From NCBI RefSeq assembly GCF_014841115.1, contig NZ_JACYTP010000009.1, forward strand, positions 147,917 through 211,916: a stretch of 64,000 nt of DNA, in the 5' to 3' direction. The DNA comes from Photobacterium arenosum. Lineage in GTDB: Bacteria; Pseudomonadota; Gammaproteobacteria; Enterobacterales; Vibrionaceae. Positions 1 to 8,760 of the stretch are shown here, one piece after another. Each line of letters opens with the position of its first letter. Within the stretch, counting starts at the first letter, position 1. The position numbers were made by a program, and so were the translations under genes. The notes beneath the pieces were generated by a model that worked only from the letters and a program-made list of their open reading frames with translations, was not told where the DNA came from and made no database searches.

Positions 1-2
1 CA

Positions 3-2219
3 GACACTGTACTTACCCAACACGGTTTTTCAGTCAACTGGCGCACGCTGGACATGAAAGACTTTCAGCACCAGACCATGTCGGCCTGCTACAGTGCTAC
101 GATCAGCTCCAGCCTTCGGATTGGCGCATTGTTGTTAGCAGAAGGCATTAAAGTGTTTGAAGATGATATCCGGCTTGCTGACCGTTATCTGATGGAGCGT
201 TTCATCCGCGGTGGAATTGCCTTTGCAGGGAATGCTGTTATCAGAGACGGGTATACCGAATTTCGTCAGGTGAAAACCAAATCGGCGGATTATCTGCCTT
301 CACTGTCTGTAGTCTCACTGGATATTGAATGTTCAGAGAAGGGCGTTTTGTATTCTGTCGGTCTGCACAGCGAGGCTGACAGCCGGGTGATTATGGTAGG
401 AGAGCCACTCAACGCAGAGCAAGAGCAACTGACATGGATTGAATGGGTCCGGGATGAAAAAGCCCTGCTGGTGGCCATGCAGGAGTGGTTTATCCGCTAC
501 GATCCTGATGTCATTATCGGCTGGAACGTGGTGGATTTTGACTGGCGCTTGTTACTGCGGCGTGCAGAATGGCACAAATTGCCTTTGCGGCTTGGCCGTG
601 GCAGGCAGACGCCGCACTGGCGCCAGTCCAGTCAGAACCCGAATGCCGGTTTCATCACCATTCCGGGCCGGGTGGTGATGGACGGTATTGATACGCTGAA
701 AACGGCCACTTATAACTTTCGTTCCTGGTCGCTGGAATCGGTCGCACAAGAACTGCTCGGCGAAGGCAAAGCTATTCACAATGTGTACGATCGCATGGCT
801 GAAATTAATCAGATGTTCCGCGAAGATAAAGTGTCACTGGCACGCTATAACCTGCAGGACTGTAAACTGGTTACCCGGATCTTCGAAAAAACACACTTGC
901 TGGATTTTGCGCTGGAACGTAGCCGGCTGACGGGCGTCGAGCTGGACAGAGTCGGCGGCTCGGTTGCTGCATTCACCAACCTATATTTACCTCAGTTACA
1001 TCGCGCCGGTTATGTTGCCCCTAATCTTGAAAGCGAAAACTGGATAGCCAGCCCCGGCGGTTATGTGATGGACTCGAAACCGGGTTTGTATGACTCGGTG
1101 CTGGTGCTGGATTTCAAATCGCTGTACCCGTCGATAATCCGCACATTCTGTATCGATCCCATGGGGCTGGTTGAAGGTTTACTTCTGGATGAGGGGAAAT
1201 CTGAGCAGCAGGCCATTGCTGGCTTTCGGGGCGGCCGCTTTCACCGGCAGAAACATTTTTTGCCCGAAATGATCGAAGCGCTGTGGGCCGCACGCGACCA
1301 GGCGAAAAGAGACGGTGAAAAAGCGTTTTCGCAGGCGATAAAAATTATCATGAACTCTTTTTATGGCGTACTGGGTTCCTCAGGCTGCCGTTTTTTTGAT
1401 CATCGTCTGGCCTCTTCGATCACCATGCGGGGTCATGAAATTATGAAGCTGACCCGTGAGCGCATTGAAGAGCAGGGTTATGAGGTGATATACGGCGACA
1501 CGGATTCGACGTTTGTGTCGCTGAAAAAGGCCCACAGCGGTGAGGATGCGGATGCCATCGGTGCCCGGCTGGTGGTTGATATCAATGCCTGGTGGGCCCG
1601 GCATCTGCAAGAGCATTACAATCTTGCCTCCGCTCTTGAGCTGGAATACGAAACCCATTACCACAAATTTCTGATGCCGACGATTCGGGGACAGGAAACC
1701 GGCAGTAAAAAGCGTTATGCCGGTCTTGTGATTCGAAGCGGTGTTGAAGAGATGGTGTTTAAAGGGCTGGAGACGGTCCGCACCGATTGGACTCCCTTAG
1801 CACAGGAGTTTCAGCAGACTCTTTACCGTAAAGTGTTTCATGACGAAGACGTGGAAGAGTATGTACGTGCTTACGTGGAAATGACCGGGCAGGGAGCATT
1901 TGACGACAAACTGGTGTACCGCAAAAGGTTACGCCGTCACTTGTCTGAGTATCAGAAGAATGTACCGCCCCATGTCCGGGCCGCCCGGCGAGCCGACGAG
2001 GTTAATCAGCAGCTGGGCCGACCATTGCAGTATCAGACTGGCGGCTGGATTGAATATGTCATCACCACACATGGCCCGGAACCGGTGGAAGCCAGACAAA
2101 GCCAGATTGATTACGACCATTACATAGACAAACAGCTGAAGCCGATTGCAGATGGGATCCTGCCGTTTATCGGACGGCATTTTGACGACATTATTGCACC
2201 GCAACTGGGGCTGTTCTAA
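3..2219 (+). CDS. polB: DNA polymerase II (family B), 5' end outside window
   Basis: Family B DNA polymerase used in translesion synthesis and replication restart. The frame is open from the first bases of the window, and residues before the Met codon at 54 still fit the family, so the true start lies upstream and about 50-70 residues are missing. The exonuclease motifs are visible: SLDIECS (Exo I), DVIIGWNVVDFD (Exo II) and YNLQDCKLV (Exo III). The polymerase motifs follow: DFKSLYPSI (motif A), IIMNSFYGVLG (motif B) and YGDTDSTFV (motif C) with both catalytic Asp. All key residues are present, so it should be active. Its stop codon overlaps the stop codon of the convergent response regulator, leaving no room for a terminator between the two genes. 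Only the missing start is uncertain. Confidence 0.95.
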   Translation, partial: DTVLTQHGFSVNWRTLDMKDFQHQTMSACYSATISSSLRIGALLLAEGIKVFEDDIRLADRYLMERFIRGGIAFAGNAVIRDGYTEFRQVKTKSADYLPSLSVVSLDIECSEKGVLYSVGLHSEADSRVIMVGEPLNAEQEQLTWIEWVRDEKALLVAMQEWFIRYDPDVIIGWNVVDFDWRLLLRRAEWHKLPLRLGRGRQTPHWRQSSQNPNAGFITIPGRVVMDGIDTLKTATYNFRSWSLESVAQELLGEGKAIHNVYDRMAEINQMFREDKVSLARYNLQDCKLVTRIFEKTHLLDFALERSRLTGVELDRVGGSVAAFTNLYLPQLHRAGYVAPNLESENWIASPGGYVMDSKPGLYDSVLVLDFKSLYPSIIRTFCIDPMGLVEGLLLDEGKSEQQAIAGFRGGRFHRQKHFLPEMIEALWAARDQAKRDGEKAFSQAIKIIMNSFYGVLGSSGCRFFDHRLASSITMRGHEIMKLTRERIEEQGYEVIYGDTDSTFVSLKKAHSGEDADAIGARLVVDINAWWARHLQEHYNLASALELEYETHYHKFLMPTIRGQETGSKKRYAGLVIRSGVEEMVFKGLETVRTDWTPLAQEFQQTLYRKVFHDEDVEEYVRAYVEMTGQGAFDDKLVYRKRLRRHLSEYQKNVPPHVRAARRADEVNQQLGRPLQYQTGGWIEYVITTHGPEPVEARQSQIDYDHYIDKQLKPIADGILPFIGRHFDDIIAPQLGLF

Positions 2220-2857
2220 ATCAGATTTTCTTTCACGGCATAAGCGGTGAGCTCAGCCGTGGAGTGCATGTTGAGTTTATGCTTGATATTCTGACGGTGG
2301 GTTTCCACTGTTCGGGTGCTGATCCCCAGTTCCATCGCAATTTTTTTACTGCTTTTGCCCAGCGCCACCTGACGCAGTACAGTTTCCTCACGCCGGCTTA
2401 ATGCCGCCAGCACCATTTCAGCAGGCTCAGCCTGCACAATGGGCGTGGCGAATAAGGTATCGGCGACCAGTCGGCAAAAATACCGTCCGCCCTGATGCAC
2501 GGCTTCTATGGCTTGTACCATTTCCTGTGCGGAAACTTCTTTGAGAATATAACCGCTTGCACCGGCCTGCATGACCTGAAGAATGTATTCGCGATTGTCA
2601 TGCATGGTCAGGATCAGCACTTTGATCTCAGGAAAGCGGTGACGGAAATGGCGTGTGGCTTCAATACCGTTCATTTCCGGCATACTGATATCCATCAGTA
2701 CCACATCGGGTTGGCACTGCTCGGCTTTTTTCAGCGCTTCATCGCCATTATTTGCTGTTGCAATCACTTCGATGTTGGCTTCGTTGTCGAGCCGTGCTTT
2801 AAATCCTTCCATGACGACCTGATGGTCATCCACTAACAGCACTTGAATTTTTGCCAT
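2216..2857 (-). CDS. NarL/FixJ-family response regulator
   Basis: DNA-binding response regulator of 213 residues. The receiver domain (about 1-120) has the acidic pair D10/D11, the phospho-acceptor D56 in VVLMDISMP, and the conserved Lys near 'YILKEVS'. A LuxR-type helix-turn-helix fills about 145-210 (SRREETVLRQVALG..., ISTRTVETHRQNIKHKL). The start lies inside the 3' end of the upstream histidine kinase gene (32-nt overlap), which implies translational coupling and a cognate pair. Gene order dctP-dctQ-dctM-kinase-regulator suggests that it controls the TRAP transporter in response to its substrate. That function is inference from context. Confidence 0.92.
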   Translation of the reverse strand: MAKIQVLLVDDHQVVMEGFKARLDNEANIEVIATANNGDEALKKAEQCQPDVVLMDISMPEMNGIEATRHFRHRFPEIKVLILTMHDNREYILQVMQAGASGYILKEVSAQEMVQAIEAVHQGGRYFCRLVADTLFATPIVQAEPAEMVLAALSRREETVLRQVALGKSSKKIAMELGISTRTVETHRQNIKHKLNMHSTAELTAYAVKENLI

Positions 2858-4352
2858 AAATGTCCAGTCCTTGTTTCAGAGGGAGGTTGACCAAAATTTC
2901 CGTTCCTTGCCCCGGTTCACTGCTGATATCCAATTCGCCACCAAGAAATTCTAGCCGTTCACGCATGTTGCGAAGGCCGATTCCTTTGCCATTCATGGCG
3001 TGTTGCACATTAAATCCCGTCCCGTTATCGCGAATAATAAACTGCAAGTTTTCCTGTATCACTGAAAGTTCTGCATCGATAGCGTCAGACTGAGCATGCT
3101 TGCTGATGTTCACCAGTGATTCCTGAGCCACCCGGTATAGCGTCGTCATCATATCTGTAGAGAGGCTGGCGTTGCCAAGTGTCAGAGAACGATTGACACG
3201 TATGCCGGTCGAAGCGGAAAAATCACTGAGCAAGTTATCCAGTGCCGCAGTCAGTCCTATGTCATCCAACGAGCTGGGACGCAGACTGTGCGAGATACGC
3301 CTCAGTTCGGCAATGGCCTGCAACAGGGAGGATTCACTCAGACCTCGATGGCGTATGGCCTGTTCGATGTCTGATCTGGCTATTTTGTCCTGAAGCAATT
3401 CCAGATGGCACTTGCAGGAAACCAGCAACTGGTTCACCCCGTCGTGGAGTTCTCTGGCGACATGCTTTTTCTCTTCTTCCTGAAACATGACAGTTTTATA
3501 CGCCAGCTCTTTTAAGCGGCTGTCTGCTAACCTGTGCTCATGAAGGTTGATCGCCAGCGTGGTGATCAGAATGATCAGAGTGGTGATGGCAACCAGAACA
3601 ATGACAGAAATGAAGGTCGTCCGAATGTTAGCCTGTACTCCCTGTTCGACCTTGGCCATTTGGCGGGCGACATCTTCAATGTACAGGCCGGTACCTATCA
3701 TCCAGCGCCATTTAGGCAACCATGCCGCATAACTGAGCTTTGTCACGATTAAATCACTGGAGGGTTTATGCCAGAGGTACTGATGGAAACCACCGCCAGA
3801 CTTGGCTTTTTCTATCAGTGCCTGAATGAGGTAATTGCCATTATTATCCTGCAAATCCAATAAATTTTTTCCGACCAGTTCAGGTAAAACAGGGTGGGCC
3901 AGATTGGTGCCATCTTCATGGTAAACAAAAAAATAGCCGTCATTGCCGTATCTCAGGTCGTTCAGAACACGTTTTACTTCCGCCTTGGCTTTTTCATCAT
4001 TGGCTGCGGCGTTTTGATAGATGTGATTAATGCTATCGAGGGCAAGATCGACAGTGTCTTTCAATGCCTGCTCTTTAGATGCGATCAGGCTGGCACGAAA
4101 AGTGGCGATTTCTTTTTGCCCGAGTGAGGTTGCCTGATGGATAGCAATCCAGCTGATCGCAGCGCTGATCAGCAGTAATGGGAGCAGTGTCAGTAAGATC
4201 AGCTTCACTTTCAGGGGCATAGTTGCAAACGTAGGGCTGTTGAGCGATTGCATAGTTGTCTTGAATGTTAACAATTTGTTGGGGATATCAAAGAAAAATA
4301 GCGGCACTTTATGGAAAAAGTGCCGGCTAGCTCTAGATTTGCGGGGTTTCAT
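2826..4352 (-). CDS. NarX-type sensor histidine kinase with periplasmic single Cache domain
   Basis: Membrane sensor kinase, up to 508 residues. Transmembrane helices lie at about 49-71 and 247-269. They bracket a periplasmic sCache_2-like domain (about 75-235) with the typical NDGYFFVYHEDGTNLAHP and WRWMIGTGLYIEDV patches. The cytoplasmic part has a HisKA_3 dimerisation box with the phospho-acceptor His in ARELHDGVNQLL (about residue 303) and a HATPase domain (RDNGTGFN, GIGLRNMRERLEFLGG). The start at 4352 lies 7 nt after the dctM stop but has a weak ribosome site. Met codons at 4253 and 4220 would give an N-terminus closer to the family norm, so the start is open. Cache domains usually bind small organic acids, which fits a neighbouring TRAP transporter. 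Confidence 0.9.
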   Translation of the reverse strand: MKPRKSRASRHFFHKVPLFFFDIPNKLLTFKTTMQSLNSPTFATMPLKVKLILLTLLPLLLISAAISWIAIHQATSLGQKEIATFRASLIASKEQALKDTVDLALDSINHIYQNAAANDEKAKAEVKRVLNDLRYGNDGYFFVYHEDGTNLAHPVLPELVGKNLLDLQDNNGNYLIQALIEKAKSGGGFHQYLWHKPSSDLIVTKLSYAAWLPKWRWMIGTGLYIEDVARQMAKVEQGVQANIRTTFISVIVLVAITTLIILITTLAINLHEHRLADSRLKELAYKTVMFQEEEKKHVARELHDGVNQLLVSCKCHLELLQDKIARSDIEQAIRHRGLSESSLLQAIAELRRISHSLRPSSLDDIGLTAALDNLLSDFSASTGIRVNRSLTLGNASLSTDMMTTLYRVAQESLVNISKHAQSDAIDAELSVIQENLQFIIRDNGTGFNVQHAMNGKGIGLRNMRERLEFLGGELDISSEPGQGTEILVNLPLKQGLDIYGKNSSAVSG

Positions 4353-4359
4353 TGCAAGG

Positions 4360-5643
4360 CTACAGTCCGTAGAAGCCAGGGAATATTAAGACAGAGGCCA
4401 GGATCAGAACCTGAATGGTAATGAAGGGCATAACACCTTTATAAATATCCCGCGTGGTAATACCGTCAGGCGCAACGCCTTTAAGGTAAAACAGGCTGAA
4501 ACCAAAGGGCGGAGTCAGGAAGGAGGTTTGCAGATTCATGGCAATCAGAATGGCAAACCAAAGCATATTGATCCCCATAGCATCGGCAATAGGCGCAAGG
4601 ATCGGCACCACAATAAAGCAGATTTCAACGAAATCGATGAAAAATCCCAGAATCAGAATGATGAGCATGGTCAGGATCAGGAAACTCCATTCTTCACCGG
4701 GTAAAGACAGCATCCACTCTTCGACCAGATAATCACCGCCTGTGTAGGTGAATGCCATAGAGAAAGCTGTCGCACCTAGCAGGATACCAAACACCATGGC
4801 GGTTACTTTGACGGTTTCAAATGCACTGTCATACAGCATGCGCCATGAGAACTGGCGGTAAACGAGCGACAGCAAAACCGCCCCCATGCCGCCCAAAGCA
4901 GCAGACTCGGTAGGGGTGGCGATACCCGCAAAAATTGACCCTAACACCACGATAATCAGCGCCAGAGGCGGCAACACGGCTTTCAGTGCCGTGATAACTT
5001 CCTGCTGACGAGACTGGTCGGGATCCCGTTCCATCGGCTGGGTGGCTTCCGGATTCAACCAGCTGTAAATGACGATGTAAACGATATAAGCCAGTACCAG
5101 TGCGAGGCCGGGCCAGATAGCGGCCTGAAACAGATCGCCAACCGGAATTCCCAGTACGTCACCCAACAAAATCAATACGATGGATGGCGGGATGATCTGA
5201 CCCAGGGTACCTGAAGCACAAATTGTGCCTGTCGCCAGGCCTTTGCTGTACTGATATTTCATCATAACAGGCAGGGATATCAGGCCCATTGCGACAACAG
5301 AAGCCCCGACCACGCCGGTTGACGCGGCCAGCAGCGATCCTACTAATACTGTTGAGATAGCCAGACCACCGCGAACACTACCGAAAAGTTTCCCCATGGA
5401 CTCCAGCAGTTGTTCTGCCAGGCGGGTTTTTTGCAGCACCAGGCCCATAAAGACGAAAAGCGGTACGGCCATGAGCACAGTATTTTGCATAATGCTCATG
5501 ATACGAAACGGCATGAATGCAAAGATTTCCGGCCCTTCTGCCCAGACGCCGAACAGCAGTGCGATGCCGCCGAAGGTAAATGCCACTGGAAACCCGAGTA
5601 ACAGGGCAAACAGGGCAACGATAAACATGATGATACCAACCAC
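4360..5643 (-). CDS. dctM: TRAP transporter large permease (DctM family)
   Basis: Large membrane subunit of a tripartite ATP-independent periplasmic transporter, 427 residues, which moves substrate with a sodium or proton gradient. It is almost wholly hydrophobic, with about 12 predicted helices and the family signatures LLGFPVAFTFGG near the N-terminus, SLLAASTGVVGASVVAMG and GTLGQIIPPSIVLILLG in the middle, and MNLQTSFLTPPFGFSLFYLKGVAP near the C-terminus. It is the third gene of the dctP-dctQ-dctM order, with only 10 nt to dctQ. The length is normal for the family. Confidence 0.94.
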   Translation of the reverse strand: MVGIIMFIVALFALLLGFPVAFTFGGIALLFGVWAEGPEIFAFMPFRIMSIMQNTVLMAVPLFVFMGLVLQKTRLAEQLLESMGKLFGSVRGGLAISTVLVGSLLAASTGVVGASVVAMGLISLPVMMKYQYSKGLATGTICASGTLGQIIPPSIVLILLGDVLGIPVGDLFQAAIWPGLALVLAYIVYIVIYSWLNPEATQPMERDPDQSRQQEVITALKAVLPPLALIIVVLGSIFAGIATPTESAALGGMGAVLLSLVYRQFSWRMLYDSAFETVKVTAMVFGILLGATAFSMAFTYTGGDYLVEEWMLSLPGEEWSFLILTMLIILILGFFIDFVEICFIVVPILAPIADAMGINMLWFAILIAMNLQTSFLTPPFGFSLFYLKGVAPDGITTRDIYKGVMPFITIQVLILASVLIFPGFYGL

Positions 5644-5653
5644 GGAATATTCC

Positions 5654-6178
5654 TTATTTTTCGTGGAACAGGCTTGGGTTTACCAGCCGGTTAATGTTGT
5701 GCAGCAGCATTCCGATCCCTGAAATGGCCATAAACAGGAAAGAAAGAGGGATCAGGCCTTTAATCAGCCAGCGATAAGGTAAACCGCCCGGGTCGCCGCT
5801 GGACTCACCAAGAGAGTAGGATTCTTTCATATAATCAACGCCATACCAGTACACCAGGATACAGAATGGCAGCAGGAAAAAGAGTGTCCCCAGCAGGTCG
5901 ATAATGGCGCGGGTTTTGAGAGTGAAACGTTCGTAGAAAACATCTACCCGCACATGGCCGCCAGCCTTAAGTGCGTAGGGAACACCCAACAGGAAAACGG
6001 CAGAGAACAGATGCCACTCCATCTCCTGCATGGCAATAGAAACATGGTTAAAGGCATACCGCATAACAACATCATAAAAAACGTTGAACATCAGTATGAT
6101 AAACAGAGTGCTGGCCATCCAGCCAAGCAAATCAGAAAACCGGTTGATGATTTTTTCGAAGGCTAACAAGCTTCGCAT
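5654..6178 (-). CDS. dctQ: TRAP transporter small permease (DctQ family)
   Basis: Small four-helix membrane subunit that partners DctM. The start at 6178 (MRSLLAFEKII) gives 174 residues and is preceded by GGAG at 6 nt. A longer frame to 6298 would run into the dctP gene and add an atypical basic leader, so it was rejected. Family features are the helix with FNVFYDVVMRYAF, the conserved EMEWHLFSAVFLLG and the GGHVRVDVFYERF patch. It lies 76 nt downstream of dctP, so both are probably on one message. Confidence 0.92.
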   Translation of the reverse strand: MRSLLAFEKIINRFSDLLGWMASTLFIILMFNVFYDVVMRYAFNHVSIAMQEMEWHLFSAVFLLGVPYALKAGGHVRVDVFYERFTLKTRAIIDLLGTLFFLLPFCILVYWYGVDYMKESYSLGESSGDPGGLPYRWLIKGLIPLSFLFMAISGIGMLLHNINRLVNPSLFHEK

Positions 6179-6254
6179 AATAACTCCGTCGCGAGGCAAC
6201 ATTCCAGACTGATAAATAAGCATGCACCGGACAGACCGGTGCATGACTTTAGTG

Positions 6255-7346
6255 TTATTTCTGTTCAGCCTGACTGTCGAGATAGGCTTTATCAGCAATC
6301 AGCGTCCATTCACGGGCTTTTTTCAGATAGGCCGCTTGTGAATCCAGGATCTCTTTTGCCAGAGGATCACTCTTGGCCTGCTCTTCAAGCAATTCATCGT
6401 TGGCCTGGCGAATGGCTGCCATGACGTCATCCGGGAAGTTCATGACTTTGATGTTCGGATATTCTTCCTTCATGGTTGACCAGTTCTCAGCACTGGCGTG
6501 GGTATTTAAGATATACATGTCATAGGCAGAGAGGCGCATCGCAACGCGCAGAATTTCCTGCAGATCAGCCGGCAGGCGCTCCCAGGATTGTTTGTTAACC
6601 AGAAATTGCAGTTCAGTTGCAGGCTCATGCCAGCCGGTATAGTAATAAGGTGCGATTTTGTGGAAACCCATTCTCAGGTCCAGGCCCGGTCCCACCCATT
6701 CCAGCGCATCAATGGTACGGCGCTCAAGTGCTGTGTAGAGCTCGCCCGGCGCAATATTGGTCGGACTGGCACCTAACTTAGCCAGTACCTCACCGGCAAA
6801 GCCCGGAATACGGATTTTCAGGCCTTTCAGATCATCAGTCGTTTTGATCTCTTTCTGAAACCAGCCGCCCATCTGAACGCCCGTGTTACCACCGGGGAAT
6901 GACAGCAGGTTATGCGGGCCATAGACTTTTTCCATCAGTTCCATGCCGCCACCGTGATAGAACCAGGCATACTGTTCGGCCGCGACCATACCGAAGGGCA
7001 TAGTGGAGAAATAAAGGGTATTCGGTACTTTGCCTTTCCAGTAGTAAGACGCCGAGTGGCCAATGTCATACTGGCCGGCTTTTACCATATCAAACACGCC
7101 CAGCGGCGCTTTGTGTTTATTGGCAGAATCGATTCGGATCTGCAAACGGCCGTTAGACATTTTCTCTGCTATCTCGGCCATGGTTTTGGTGGTGTCACCA
7201 AAAATAGGAAAGTTTGCGCCCCAGGTTTCCGCCAGCTTCAGGCGATAGACTTTTTCTGCGGAATAAGCGGCGGTACTGGAAAGTAAAACCGCAACCGCGC
7301 TGGCTGCCACCAGAGCATTGCGTACAGTGCGTTTTACCAGACTCAT
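6255..7346 (-). CDS. dctP: TRAP transporter periplasmic substrate-binding protein (DctP family)
   Basis: Periplasmic receptor that delivers substrate to DctQM, 363 residues. A Sec signal peptide covers about 1-29 (basic start, hydrophobic core, cleavage near AYSA-EK). DctP features include GLKIRIPGFAGEVLAKLGASP with the carboxylate-binding Arg, the LYTALERRTIDALEWVGP stretch and a late LVNKQSWERLPADLQ. The WVGP variant and the YYYTGWHEPATELQF region recall the branch of the family that binds alpha-keto acids and related carboxylates, so a monocarboxylate is the best guess. The substrate cannot be fixed from sequence. A good ribosome site (GAGGA) precedes the start. First gene of the five-gene minus-strand operon. 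Confidence 0.93.
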   Translation of the reverse strand: MSLVKRTVRNALVAASAVAVLLSSTAAYSAEKVYRLKLAETWGANFPIFGDTTKTMAEIAEKMSNGRLQIRIDSANKHKAPLGVFDMVKAGQYDIGHSASYYWKGKVPNTLYFSTMPFGMVAAEQYAWFYHGGGMELMEKVYGPHNLLSFPGGNTGVQMGGWFQKEIKTTDDLKGLKIRIPGFAGEVLAKLGASPTNIAPGELYTALERRTIDALEWVGPGLDLRMGFHKIAPYYYTGWHEPATELQFLVNKQSWERLPADLQEILRVAMRLSAYDMYILNTHASAENWSTMKEEYPNIKVMNFPDDVMAAIRQANDELLEEQAKSDPLAKEILDSQAAYLKKAREWTLIADKAYLDSQAEQK

Positions 7347-7795
7347 GTTTCACGTCCTCATTGTTATTGTGATAGCGGGATAATCCCTATGCAATCAAAG
7401 CATTGAACAAACTATAGGCCTGAACAAGCGCAATAACACTGAGTGGAGATCAAATAAGATCGTGATAAATAGCGACTAAGGTATTACGTATTAACACGTA
7501 GGTTATCTTTTTAGTTAAATTTAACTGTTTGATAAATAACTAATACTTAGTGCGTCATGTGCTTTGGTGAGTTTCGTAAACTACGTAGAAAAGACATAGG
7601 TAATTATGTTAACTATTTGTGATGGGTGTGAAGTGGCTCACTGATGACAGATCGGCATTACTTCACCCGAGCGTACCCTTGGCCGACTGGCGTTATCAGC
7701 ATAAAGTCGTTACTATCAGTTTGTATGCAATTTAAGCAGTTTGTGGTTGTTATGAACCTTTCACCGTATAGCACGCAGATAGCAGAGAAGGGGAT
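7347..7795. promoter_or_regulatory. Intergenic region with probable dctP promoter and ACGTA-containing repeats
   Basis: 449-nt divergent gap between dctP and the DUF1289 gene, with no reading frame of note. It holds AT-rich DNA, a spaced ACGTA pair near 7481-7502 and a perfect palindrome CTACGTAG at 7581-7588. A 7-bp inverted repeat GTGAAGT/ACTTCAC surrounds about 7628-7665. The ACGTA elements are candidate sites for the adjacent NarL-type regulator. This is inference; no core promoter could be assigned with confidence. Confidence 0.35.
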
Positions 7796-8047
7796 ATGGA
7801 GCAGTTAGAACTTTTTACCATTCCCAGCCCGTGTATTGGTGTCTGCCAGGTGAATAACAGAGGGTATTGCAAAGGTTGCCTGAGAAGCCGAGAAGAGCGA
7901 TTTCACTGGCAGGTGATGAGCAACGATCAAAAACGGCATGTGATCAAATTATGCCGGCAACGTTACCTGCGTTTACTCAAGCGCAAGCGAGATCTGGAAA
8001 TGCAGGCCGCGAACGGGCCAGACAATCCGCAGCAAGATCTGTTCTAG
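7796..8047 (+). CDS. DUF1289 family protein
   Basis: Small soluble protein of 83 residues. It has the family's Cys pattern near the N-terminus: IPSPCIGVCQVNNRGYCKGCLR, four cysteines within about 20 residues (given here as PCIGVC and YCKGC), probably a metal or Fe-S binding knuckle. The basic C-terminal half ends in QQDLF. The ribosome site AGAAGGGG sits just before the ATG. The molecular role of DUF1289 is unknown. A strong bidirectional terminator follows and separates it from the convergent rplY. Confidence 0.85.
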   Translation: MEQLELFTIPSPCIGVCQVNNRGYCKGCLRSREERFHWQVMSNDQKRHVIKLCRQRYLRLLKRKRDLEMQAANGPDNPQQDLF

Positions 8048-8082
8048 AATTTCATTTCGTTTCATGCAAAATCACCAGACAC

Positions 8083-8110
8083 AAAAAAAGCGCCCTGAGG
8101 CGCTTTTTTC
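8083..8110. terminator. Bidirectional Rho-independent terminator
   Basis: AGCGCC-CTGA-GGCGCT stem-loop flanked by an A-run on the left and a T-run on the right. It can stop both the DUF1289 transcript and the convergent rplY transcript. Confidence 0.92.
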
Positions 8111-8135
8111 TTCAGCGTTTTCACACCAACCGCAA

Positions 8136-8414
8136 TTAGATGCGGATAAAGTCCATGTGCTGAACTTTTGGCTTGAATGGGTGACGCTGGATGTCTTGTG
8201 GCTTAACGTTCACTTCTTTACCGTCGATTACCAGAGTGATGGCATCGTAGAAGCCTTCTTTATCCATCTGGTTGATCACGTCATCGTGGTTCAGTTCGAT
8301 TGCAACTGGAGCTTCAGTGCCACCGTAGATGATCGCTGGGAATTTGTTAGTGTGACGCAGGCGGCGGCTCGCACCTTTACCCAGGTCTGAACGTACTTGT
8401 GCTTCAAATTTCAT
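8136..8414 (-). CDS. rplY: 50S ribosomal protein L25
   Basis: 5S rRNA-binding protein of the large ribosomal subunit, 92 residues, single-domain form as in Vibrionaceae and E. coli (94). The start at 8414 ([20 protein letters not shown]) matches the family exactly and has an AAGAG ribosome site. A longer frame reaching 8582 has a leader unlike any L25 and was rejected. Conserved patches are KFPAIIYGG and [10 protein letters not shown], ending in VQHMDFIRI. In E. coli rplY lies close to radD, rsuA and bcr. Here the same neighbours are present but a TonB receptor gene lies between rplY and radD. Confidence 0.97.
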   Translation of the reverse strand: MKFEAQVRSDLGKGASRRLRHTNKFPAIIYGGTEAPVAIELNHDDVINQMDKEGFYDAITLVIDGKEVNVKPQDIQRHPFKPKVQHMDFIRI

Positions 8415-8678
8415 GATAACTACTCTTAAGTGAGTGAATAAAAGAAGGTATTTCAGTAATGCGACCTTACTGAGTACCGTCAAATTGAGCGCGGATACTA
8501 ACACTCCCTCATGAAACTGACAAGAAAAAATCCTGACAAGCCTTTTAAACAACGAAAAAATCATCAGAACCATCCCATGCATAGCTCTTTTCTACTTGCA
8601 ACAAAATACACCCAACAAGTTTCATAAATTGGACTTAGTTCCAATAAAATTGCCCAACTGTGATATAAATAACATTGA

Positions 8679-8698
8679 GATTGATAGTAATTATCATT
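8679..8698 (+). promoter_or_regulatory. Fur box upstream of the heme-type receptor gene
   Basis: TGATAGTAATTATCA (8682-8696) is a near-palindrome that matches the Fur consensus core (GATAATnATTATC-like). It sits about 65 nt before the receptor start, in AT-rich promoter DNA. It predicts repression by Fur with iron. Confidence 0.75.
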
Positions 8699-8760
8699 TG
8701 TTTTTGTATAATCTTTACCAATAACGAATCTAATTGATAAAAAAATTGATAGCAGGGTAT

